Origin: Acanthopleura granulata
Lineage: Eukaryota; Mollusca; Polyplacophora; Chitonida; Chitonidae
Direction: 5' to 3'
Assembly: GCA_016165875.1 (NCBI GenBank)
Contig: JABBOT010000033.1
Coordinates: 1,097,357-1,161,356 of the forward strand
Length of the DNA stretch: 64,000 bases
Shown one piece after another: positions 22,313-32,134 of the stretch. Below the pieces are notes generated by a model that searched no databases, was not told the origin of the DNA, and worked only from the letters and a program-made list of their open reading frames with translations. Both the position numbers and the translations under genes were made by a program. Numbering within the stretch: the first letter of the stretch is position 1; each line of letters begins with the position of its first letter.

Positions 22313-25236
22313 CCCAGTGAGTGTCGCAAAATTATGTACAGCAACGGGAAGGGGGGATGTTACAACGCGTATTTGTCCAATTACAGGTACATGTGTGTGG
22401 AGTGCTTATTTGAGCCGCAAAGTGTTCGTCCCAACCTCGGTAAATGGCGAGCAGTCGTGATGATGCTGTATCCAGGATGGCTGAAAGACCGGAATGACAG
22501 ACCAGATGGGTAAAAAGGCCGGATGGGAGAGGGGTCAGCCACATATACTTGACTGTTGCACAGAAACCGCTGCGCTAACACCTTTCACGGTAAAAGATTT
22601 CAAAAGAGCATGTTTCAAACAATCCATGCATATACAATTTATCATGATTTGGTGTAATTTCGGGCTTACTTCTTGGACCGGACGGAAAAAAAACACGACC
22701 ACAAATGCTGGCCTGGGAGACCGTTTTTAATGGGTTATCTCCCCTGTCTGCCCTGCTAGTTTTGGTTCCATGACTCAACAACATGGCTCTTCAGCAGCGA
22801 TCTCGTTCACGATCTTCATCCATTCGATCACAAAATAGACCTAAAAATAACGCAATTCTTCATCTTACACATATTTCTTTACAGTTCAGAATTGCTCTTT
22901 TTGACCGTATTATTTTGATTGATGTGTAGGAAGTAGTGTATGTGCTATGATCGCTTACGTGTGGCTGACACCCTCTAGTGCTGTCCCTCATTTCGGTCTT
23001 TAGACCGGCCCGTAAACAAATATTTCTCAACCTTTTACGGTTCTCGCACTAATCTAGCCACTGTTTCGAACTGCCATTCATCGTGGCAAAATCGCTGGAT
23101 GCTGTGTTCGGCAATTTCACATTCGGTTAATACAACTATCTGACCTGACTTTGGAGTGTTTAAAAAAGGACACGAAGTAACCATATCTTGAGTAAAAATG
23201 ATGGTCCATGTGTATTAAGTTAATTATGTTCCTACATAGTCTGTGTTAAATGTGAGTCATACTTCTCCTCTAAGGACATGACTGAGTCAAGCCTGAATTT
23301 TGCTTTTTTCTAACGCCCAGTCTTTTAACCTGGTGTTGTCGTTGTGACAGTTAATGACCAGTTAATTTTGTTCATGAGGTAAAATAAACGCTGTATGTTT
23401 CAAATTGAAGCCTGACTGTGTTCTTTTCAGACACAAAGGCAGATATCGAGCTGAGGTATTTTCATTTTATCTTAGTCACTGCTTCGATCTGCCAATTACT
23501 GTGGCGGAAATGCCGAACACATTTCAGCGATTTCACTTCTGTTTAATACAAATATTGGACTTCACTTCAAGGTAATTAAAAACAACACAAAGTAACTATA
23601 TCTTCAGTGCAACTGATGGTTCACATTCATTACATTATTTATATTTCTCCACAGTCTATTGTTAAATGTGAGTCATACTTCTTGGCAAGAAAAACTGCTA
23701 AGGACATGACTGAGTCAAGTCCGAATTCCATGTTTTTGTAAAGCCCACGCTTTTAACGTTCAGGTTAAGCTTTCTGATTGGTTTCAGTTTTAACTGGTAC
23801 AAAGCATGGTGTTGTGGTTGTGACAGTTAATGATCAATTAATTTCATTCATCAGGTAAAATTAATACTGTATGTTTCAAATTGAAGCCAGATTATGTTCT
23901 TTTTAGACACAATGGCGGACATGGACTGAGATATTTTCATTTTATCGATGTTATGAGACTGCCATGTGGATCTTGGGGTTAAGTCCTCAAACGCTATACT
24001 GCCGGCCTGCATGGCCGAAGAATAGCAGTACAATGTCTGACGCGTTGAGCTAGCATTAACACCGCTAGGAGTGAGGTATGCATCTATGTATCTAACCCTC
24101 ATTCCGTCATTGTTTGTCAAACTATACAACCTTAGTTCTTCTTGAAGTCCCCTTAGCTAGCGTAGCAGCCTTAGTCCTGACTTAGGAACTCCTTTGTTTT
24201 TGACAAACAATTCGAAACAGATGAACATGACGCAAGGAAGGCAACAACAACAACATTTGCTTGAGAGCTATGAAAGTACCAGACGATCACCTTGGCTGTA
24301 GCAGACGAACATGAAGGCAATTATCCTGAAATTATGCGAAATAACAATGAAGGTTAATTTTCCCAAAGCGCCAAGGATTTTCTTCGATTTAAGAAATAAT
24401 AAGCTTACGCTTGTCAATTTCCAACCCGGCAAAGAGCACGTGCCTCTAGAGATAAAACGTCACTATTCATTGGCTGGCTAAAGTTGAAAGTAAACCAGTC
24501 CTTTGCCTAGATGCCTACTCAAATAACATTATGAAATAAATGTACGAGACGAGTTTGCTGTTCAGAAACTGGCCATTTCATTGGCTCTTTGATGAAACAG
24601 AAAGCACAGGAATTTTGCAAGAGACAAGCATTTCGGTCTCTCGCGGTCCTCTACTTCCATTTGAGCACAGCCTTTGGCGACTCAAATACAATACTGACTC
24701 TTAATTTTTCGCCCAACTTTGATTATAACTCTGATATAACTGAATAAACGCTTTATGTAAATCATAGGATGTTTGGTACTCTTTGTTGTTGGAGGCACAT
24801 TTAGTCGATCTCCCTGTAGACTGTTAATGTGGAGAAAATTTTCCCGTTGTAAATTATATCCCATGTAAAATAAGATGTTCATTGTTAATTTCCGTTGCAC
24901 GAAATGTCCGTTTTTGCGGGTGCAGGGAATCTTAGTTTGAGCACAAAGGAATGCATCCCACCTTTAAAGCTACGGTACTTCAAAAACTTCCAACATCACC
25001 AATGAATAGAGGATTAATCGTCTTTCGTCATCCAAAGCACATGTGGAAAGCTGTAAGGTGTATGAACTATTAATAGAAGGACGAATTGACATCATCCACG
25101 GAAAGTGTAATTTCCAATGAATGAATAATTAATTAATTAATAAATCTGATTCGTGCTCTGAGAAATATATATTTTCAAAAATAACTGATTTGTACATGAC
25201 GACACCAACATGTACTCTGATAATATAAGCGGGGAT
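22313..25236. other. Intergenic, contains a tandem duplication
   Basis: No coding exon recognised. The main structure is the tandem duplication at 23048-23943. The rest is unstructured AT-rich sequence. Confidence 0.45.
23048..23943. repeat. Diverged tandem duplication, two units of about 430-470 bp
   Basis: Unit 1 (about 23048-23473) and unit 2 (about 23474-23943) share, in order, CACTG(T/C)TTCGA, TTTAATACAA-like text, AACTATATCTT, TTAAATGTGAGTCATACTTC, CTAAGGACATGACTGAGTCA, TGTGACAGTTAATGA, CTGTATGTTTCAAATTGAAG and GATATTTTCATTTTATC. Unit 2 has about 45 extra bases near 23762-23805. Confidence 0.8.
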
Positions 25237-25474
25237 TTACTTATTTGTTGGAATAATATTTTACACCTTACTCAAGAATATTTCACTTATACGACGGCGG
25301 CCAGCATTATGGTGGGAGGAAACCGGACAGAGCCCCTGGGAAACCCACGACCATCCGCAGGCTGCTGGCAGAAGTAATGAGCTGGACTTGAACTCACAGC
25401 GACCGTATTGGTGAGAGGCTTCTGGGTCATTACGCTGCGCTAGCGTCCTAACCATTTGAGCGACGGAGGCCCCT
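25237..25474 (-). repeat. SINE-A, full length, minus orientation
   Basis: CTCAAGAATATTTCACTTAT, GACGGCGGCCAGCATTATGG, GGGAGGAAACCGGACAGAGC and the head complement AACCATTTGAGCGACGGAGG CCCC are present, with a short internal deletion after GCTGCTGGCAGA. Confidence 0.85.
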
Positions 25475-26601
25475 GGAAGCCATCATGACCTGGGCTTGAC
25501 ATGAGAACTAAGTGGCTACACACCACAATTAATGCTTTCGGGTTGGGAAGGACGAATGTAGATCCTGGGTATTTACACGGATATTTTCTTTTGCTCCTCT
25601 GGGCTTCCCTTCTTCATTTTTTCTGCTTTTTTAGGACAGGCTTCAAAGTATCAGTCCAGGTATAAAATGGTGTGTTTTTCAGGAAATGAAAGCGGATGGA
25701 CACTGGGCAAAAGTAGTGATAAATTAGGGTTCACTGACCTCTGACTGGGTGAGTTCGACCTTTGTCAGCTGTTTGTCTAATTTGCGAAAAATTTCACCGG
25801 TCATATCCAGTCAGGAAGTTGACTGGAGGTTTCTTAGCGGACAGGGACTATCAGGCCCGGAGGGTTTAGGGCTTGCAGATTTAAGGATGGTGCTGTAAGG
25901 CCAAACGTTAACATATAAGTAAACGGGAAATTAATTGTGGTATGTGGCCAAACTATGCAGAGCCACGGTCGGGCCATGCATTAAGAGCGGAAAACGAAAA
26001 TGAAAATACAGCACCCCGTTCCACGTATGGGAAGGGTCAAGTGGGTTATCAGCGAGATTTCGAGAACTAGACGTTGTGACAGCAACGGAATGGATCAACA
26101 CTGCTTCACTTTGATGCGTTATGATTCATGATTCGTATGCCGTGTGTGTTATCAACCTTTTCATGTGCCTATGGGGTGTGTATATACGTACATTGCCACC
26201 GTACAGGCTTTTAAGGCTATCCACGAGGTGCAGATAATGACAGCGTGGTTCGCTCCCACGACTTTACCTCGGCAAACTTACAAGAGGAGAGCACTTAGGT
26301 CTGTACTCGTTGCAGATATATACAACTGAAAAACTAGGTACGTATATTTATGCTGGGACGGCTTTGTATATATAAAATACATTATTATGTGCTTTTTTTT
26401 TTAAATTATTATTATTTTTTTTTGACGGTGTGGCGTTGGCAATTAACGGCTTATCTCTACCTGTACATACACCTGCACAGACCACCATACAAGAAGGGTA
26501 TATAATATATATACCTGGACGAAGCTTGTACATTTTGGTTCCTCTGGTAGGCTTTTGGATGTTAGCAATGGGGAACTCGTAAAACCCATTCGCGCCCTTA
26601 A

Positions 26602-27481
26602 AAGAAAAGAACACATTTATACAACCTATACCTTAAAAGGAAGAGCTTTACTTATGGTTAAATAAAAAATCCCAATGTTCTGGTGGAAGTGCTTTTTATT
26701 TGAGTGTTTCATAGTTAAACATCCAAGATTTGGAAGTCTTTTTAGGCCGACATTTTAACAGATTACTTACGTCATCGTGCTCAGCTTTACAAAGTAGCTC
26801 TTCTGTATTTGAAGATAAAAACAAAAATCATGTAGACAACGAAATGGAGGGCTTCAGTGGGGACCACGGCGCTAGTTCTGATGATAGTGGATGTAACTTC
26901 GGCTTACAAGGCTACCAGTTTGGATCGCTGAGGAGTGAGGCTGAGAGCAGTAGTCCGACCCACCACGCATCAAGCTCAAGTGAGTGGGAACTGGGATTTC
27001 TGCTTATGACAGGAGGAATCTGTGAAAGGACAGGTTGCGCTCTCTGCCTTCAGGATATCGCAATTCAGACACATTTAGGCAGCCTACAGCCACGCATGTA
27101 AGCATGATGTGGCCCTCTAGTACATCTCAAACTCTTCGTTTTTAGAGTTGGCTTTAACAGAACTTAAAATCCCCGATTATCACGATGTACGAACATATTT
27201 AGCTTTGACTGGAAAGGCACGTTAATTAAATGGTAGGAGTAAAACCTTAAGAACAGTGATGTCACAATGAATATTCAAGAGGAGGAAAGGAGGATTTTCA
27301 TTGGACAAGCCTAAAACATGGCGGGACTTTCTATGTGCCCTGGACAGGTACAAATATGACAATGTTTAAAACAGTTTGTCTCTTTTACGAAACCTTTAAA
27401 AAATGTAAAAAAATAGTATTTCACAAAGTTTGTAAAGCTGTTTCATTTAAGGTGTAGGTTGTATAAATGTGTTCTTTTCCT
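26602..27481. mobile_element. TTAA-flanked 880-bp inverted-repeat DNA element, copy 1
   Basis: Bounded by TTAA at 26598-26601 and 27482-27485. The terminal inverted repeats are about 48 bases: the left end starts AAGAAAAGAACACATTTATA and the right end, complemented, starts AGGAAAAGAACACATTTATA. An element of identical length lies at 31105-31984. TTAA duplication is typical of piggyBac-type elements, although the termini do not begin CCC. It has no complete transposase, so it is non-autonomous. Confidence 0.8.
27004..27105 (-). pseudogene. THAP-like zinc-finger N-terminus, truncated
   Basis: ATG at 27105 opens a 33-residue frame ending in TAA. It starts MLTCVAVGCLN and contains NLSFHRF. The pattern M-x(2)-C-V-A-x-G-C-x-N followed by SFHRF is how THAP domains (C2CH zinc-dependent DNA-binding fingers, common in P-type transposases) begin. 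The second half (C-x2-H, AVPTIF-like box) is missing here. The same frame is longer in the second element copy. Confidence 0.4.
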
Positions 27482-28467
27482 TTAACGTAGCATTCCAAAC
27501 CATCTATACCGCTTTTGTTCTTTCTTGTAGTGCATGTCACCCATTTTCGTGCATTTCACTGCAGTTTGGACCCTTATGTGTAGCCCGTTAGAGTCTCCCG
27601 TATCATTGTATGAATTTATATGGCTTTATTTTCCATTTTTTATAAATGTACTTTGTCAAATTACGCCGGTTTGGGTTGATATAATTAAATGTTTAATTGC
27701 ATGTCGTTAGGATTAGACTATATTTTATCATTCATGAGCTTCTCAGTTGTCAATACAAACTATAAGAAAATAATCGGTAGGCATTCACACACACATATAT
27801 ACATATACCGTGCATTATAGTAGTTTATCGGGTTTTCATGACGTTTAGGGCCCTACACACCCTAGTGGATGAACGTCGAGTGAGTCTGATATGTTTGAGA
27901 ATTGTTCAGCACTACAGTCTGCATGAACTTGTCACTTACAATGCGATGCCATCCGGTTCTATGGGAGAAAACAAAACAAAACGAACACAGAAACATTAAG
28001 AAAGAATAAATACGACCTTTGGCGAGTTTCATAGCGGCCTTGCGAAATCTTTCACGTGTTTCATATTGCGTGATGGAAAACAATTCGGTCCACGGAGAGC
28101 TTCAGTTGTGCAGGCCTGGGTCCACAAAAGAGAGCCTTGTCAATCACCGCTGTGTTTAGATGAACAGGTGCAATAAAAGCGGAACTGAGACACATTTATA
28201 CCCTTTCTAGCTTTATAGCGGGAGATTATGTATAATCGAAATATGGACTTTTCAATGTTAAAATTGGGGAGTACGTGCTGGATTTGAAACATCGGTTATT
28301 ACACACGTGTGTCTCTCCGACATCAGCCCATGATACCACAGACTACTTCTATACTTCTATATCGGCTGTGAACGGCATGCACTTTATACCGCTTGGACAC
28401 GTCTATCCACCGGCCCCATGGCGAATCGCAATTTCGAGTTATCATTAGGTCATATAGCAGGGTAGCA

Positions 28468-28508
28468 TTGTTGAAATATTCCTAAAAGCGGAGTAAAACA
28501 AATAAATA
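28468..28508 (+). repeat. SINE-A 3' tail fragment
   Basis: TGAAATATTCCTAAAAGCGG and AAAACAAATAAATAA are the last ~40 bases of a SINE-A. Confidence 0.4.
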
Positions 28509-29027
28509 ACGAGGGGAAAAGAATGAATTTAGAAAGCAGTGTAGCCTAGTAAACAATAAATTTATGAGACAATAAAATATATACAGTTTTGTAGTTCTGA
28601 TTGTTGGATGCAAGCTGACTAAACTTTTATAGTTATCCCTGAAAAAGTATCATTTAGTCGATACGCGTGCACGTATGTTCAAATCGAAAGTAACTTGTGA
28701 GGATGTAACTACGGATCTTTGTGGTTTTGCATAGGGGTAAAATTTGCTGGGGTATCCTAGAGTGAATAAGTCTACAGTTGGTCACAAGGTCACCGACGAC
28801 ACCGCAGCCACGGCGACTGATTTTCACTTGCAGTTTGGCAGGTAATACTGAAAGTGAAAGCTGAAATGTTGTCAGTTAAATCCATTTTCCTTTGATACAG
28901 GGTGAATCGTTGTTTATCTCCATGTGTAACTGTGATGAATTTATGTGTGGATGTTAGGTGCTTTGGCATATTTTCGTTGAAATTTAAAGAATGATCTTAG
29001 GCTGCTCGAAGAGCATTCACTCCCAAG

Positions 29028-29129
29028 ATGGCCGACGCAGAAATTAGGGATTGGTTCGGCCTGCGTGGCGTGAAGCGATTTTACTATCCTAAAGACCTGA
29101 TCCCACACAAGCTTGTCAGAGATGAATAA
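29028..29129 (+). other. 33-codon open frame with strong Kozak context
   Basis: ATG in the context CCCAAGATGGCCG opens a 33-residue frame (MADAEIRDWFGLRGVKRF at its start) ending in TAA. No GT donor lies inside that would join it to the IRF exons. It could be an upstream ORF in the 5' leader of the IRF-zinc-finger gene or chance. No family recognised. Confidence 0.2.
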
Positions 29130-29267
29130 GTCGCCGTTTTGTCTTCCCCGCTTCCCCTATCCTTGCCCAGACTAATTCGGTTATTGTTTACATTGCCCCA
29201 GCGCATTTAGACCTCTGAAGCCCGACCTTGCGGATGTTTGATCACGGGATGGGCGGCACTTCCTTCT

Positions 29268-29279
29268 GTTTCAGTTTTC
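29268..29279. promoter_or_regulatory. ISRE/IRF-E-like motif
   Basis: GTTTCAGTTTTC, whose complement GAAAACTGAAAC is close to the IRF-element consensus of two GAAA half-sites. It lies near a GGGCGG box (29251-29256) about 2.8 kb upstream of the first supported IRF-zinc-finger exon. A single short match, so weak. Confidence 0.2.
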
Positions 29280-30618
29280 GGGCTGATACTTCTCACTATT
29301 TGTTGATCATTACACCAACTGTTGTCATGTGACGGGAAGTAAGAATTTCAGCATCACAAAGGGCTGCTATGAAGAATCGATATCGTTAATACCGTATGAT
29401 TGAGCATAAGCGGGGCTTAAATTAAATTTAAAATCAGACCCAGGTGTTCCATGTTTAATAGTAAGGATTTTTTTTTTATCTTCACTGTAATGGCTTTGTA
29501 CAGACTGGCACATAGTTATCTTTTTCCAGGAAGTGGAAGTGTTTTTTTAAATTTGAATAATTCCCAGCATTCGTTTTGAATATGCCAAGTAAAGTGATAG
29601 AAATCCATGCTAGAAATAAATGAAAATTTCTTTCAACAGGCATGTTGATGTATCGTGTTGTCTAGTTTTGTGAATTTAACCTGAGGACCGTGACTTGATT
29701 TTTTTTTACTATTCAATCGAGAATTGACTGCCCTTTTTTTCTGATATTGCCCAAAAATTACTTTGATACTATTCTTTGTACCAGAAGTGCTATGCCAATT
29801 TATTGTTAACTGAGGAAGAAGGATAAAGTTTATAATGGCCCTTTAGCTTTGCTCTTTTTTGATAAATGACATGTACATATTATCGTATGACAAGGTTGAT
29901 TCAGATATCGTACAAATGATTGCTAGAAATCCTGTCATGTTGAAGTTTTTTGGAATTACTCCAATTGTTGTTTGAGAAATTTAAGTGGATAATTCAAATT
30001 TATTATAACAGTTTGTTAGCATCAGTATCCAGAGTTGGTATACTTGTTTGTAGGCATCCTGGCCTTTTGTCATGACTTATAGACAAATAAAGTTAGTCTT
30101 CAGCTGTGAATATATAGTCTTCGGAAGGCTGTGAAAATCTTATATTGCTGTTCACATGGTTTTCAAGATACGTTAGGGGCATGTTTTTGTTGCATCATTA
30201 AGGCCAAAATGAATTGTTAAGAAATCATGAACTATAGATTTATGGCATTTATCTAAAATCATGACAATCTATCCAAGTGTAACATGTGGTAACTAATTTT
30301 CTGGGTTATGCCCCCTATGAAGTTATAAATTTGGTTGAGAATTAGCCCCCCAAAAAACTAATAAATATATTGACTGAATAACTCTGACAACATGTAAATA
30401 AGAACTCAAATTATATTGTGTGGTATGTAAAAATAATGTGAAATGAAAGCATTTCTTTCGTGGTTGTTTGATGCCATGTTCAGGAATTTTTTGCTTATGG
30501 TAAGCGACTTTCAAATGATGAAAATCGAGCGTACAACTTCGTTGGTCAGGAAATGCTTCCGCTGACAGGCCAAGTAAAGGTCCCGTGATGTGAAATGCTT
30601 ACATGCAGCCAATGAATA

Positions 30619-30832
30619 TGCCCCACCAATGGGGTCACTGTGAGTTCAAGTCTAGCTCATGCTGGCTTCTCCGGCCGTGAGTGAGAAGGTTCGCCAGCAA
30701 CCTGCGGATGGTCGTGGGTTTCTCCCGGGCTTTGCCCGGTTTCCTCCCACCATAATGCTGGCTGCCGTTGTATAAGTGAAATATTCTTGAGTACAGCGTA
30801 AAACACCAATCGAATAAATAAATAAATAAATG
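30619..30832 (+). repeat. SINE-A, 5'-truncated
   Basis: CACCAATGGGGTCACTGTGA, GTTCAAGTCTAGCTCATGCT, CCGGTTTCCTCCCACCATAA and GTGAAATATTCTTGAGTACA, then AAACACCAATCGAATAAATA (AAAT)n. The A-box portion is missing. Confidence 0.85.
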
Positions 30833-31104
30833 AATATGCCTAATTCTGATGATATGGCATTTAGAACCTCACTTGTGTTCACAGATCATTAGGTAATGTT
30901 ATATCTTCATGTAGTCATGTAAATATTAAGTTGTGAAATGATATCAGTGTTTACTTCTCAAATTTTAGTGGAAGTAAAGAATTAGTGTTATTTTTTTTAA
31001 TCCTACACACGTGTTTCTAGGGTAGCGTATTTTGGATATTTTAACTTTTAAGTCTTTTTTTCATTTATTTATTTATTTATTTGTTTGTTTTTAGATGATA
31101 TTAA

Positions 31105-31984
31105 AAGAAAAGAACACATTTATACAAACTGTACCTTAAAAGAAAGAGCTTTACTTATGGTTAAATAAAAAATATCAATTTTCTGGTGGAAGTGCTTATT
31201 ACTTGAGTATTTAATAGTTAAACATCCAAGATTGAAAAGCCTTTGTAGGCCGCCATTTTAACAGATTACTTACGTCATCTTGCTTAGCTTTGCAAAGTAG
31301 CTCTTCTATCTTTGAAGGTAAAAACAAAAATCATGTAGATAACGTAATGGAGGGCTTCAGTGGGGACCCCAGCTCTAGTTCTAAAGATAGTGAATGTAAC
31401 TTCGGCTTACAAGGCTACCAGTTTGAATCGCCAAGGAGTGAGGCTGAGAGCAGTAGTTCGACCGACCATGCATCAAGCTCAAGCGAGTGGGAACTGGGAT
31501 TGCTGGCTTTGACAGGAGAAATCTGTGAAAGGACAGGTTGTGCTCTCTGCCTTCAGGACATCGCAATTCAGACACATTTTGGCAGTCTACAGCCACGCAT
31601 GCAGGCATGATGTGGCACTCTAGTACATCTCAAACTCTTCGTTTTTAGAGTTGGCTTTAACAGAACTTAAAATCCCCGATTATCACGATGTACAAACATG
31701 TTTAGCTAAGACTGGAAATGCACGTTAATTAAATGGTAGGAGTAAAACCTTAAGAACAGTGATGTCACAATGAATATTCAAGAGGAGGAAAGGAGGATTT
31801 TCATTGGACAAGCCTAAAACATGGCGGGACTTTCTATGTGCCCTGGACAGGTACAAATATGACAATGTTTAAAACAGTTTGTCTCTTTTACGAAACCTTT
31901 AAAAAATGTAAAAAAATAGTATTTCACAAAGTTTGTAAAGCTGTTTCATTTAAGGTGTAGGTTGTATAAATGTGTTCTTTTCTT
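31105..31984. mobile_element. TTAA-flanked 880-bp inverted-repeat DNA element, copy 2
   Basis: Bounded by TTAA at 31101-31104 and 31985-31988. It is collinear with copy 1 over its whole length with scattered substitutions (over 90% identical by eye). Its right end stops about 38 bases before the first supported IRF-zinc-finger coding exon, inside that exon's polypyrimidine/acceptor region. Confidence 0.85.
31381..31608 (-). pseudogene. THAP-like reading frame in element copy 2
   Basis: 75 codons starting MPACVAVDCQNVSELRCPEG and running through NLSFHRF. The C-x4-C spacing, the Asn after the second Cys and SFHRF match the first strand and loop of THAP domains. Downstream only CSQPH (C-x3-H) resembles the second zinc pair, and the conserved Trp and AVPTIF-type box are not seen. 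Probably a decayed transposase N-terminus. Confidence 0.4.
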
Positions 31985-32022
31985 TTAAAGTATGTTTTAA
32001 TTTTCATGATTGTATTTTCCAG

Positions 32023-32134
32023 ACTACTCCTAAAATCAGGTCTCAGATACTTCGGGACTCGGAGAACAAGAATGTCATGGCAACGCATGACAGCTCCACC
32101 GTTCAACACAGGAAGCCGAGTACCAATGATAAAG
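32023..32134 (+). CDS. IRF-zinc-finger gene, exon A (first supported)
   Basis: 112 nt between acceptor TGTATTTTCCAG and donor GTATGC. The frame is open throughout and ends in phase 1, which fits exon B. The first Met in frame is at 32077 (MATHDSSTVQHRKPS). Upstream codons could be 5' UTR or continue from an earlier exon. Recognised from splice sites and phase only, so less certain than later exons. Confidence 0.6.

Noticed and set aside
26730..27101. Plus-strand 123-codon frame in the 880-bp element, also conserved in copy 2 (31290-31610)
   Set aside because: Open in both copies, but Ser-rich without a recognisable domain. The opposite strand has the THAP-like start, and conservation is explained by recent duplication of the element.
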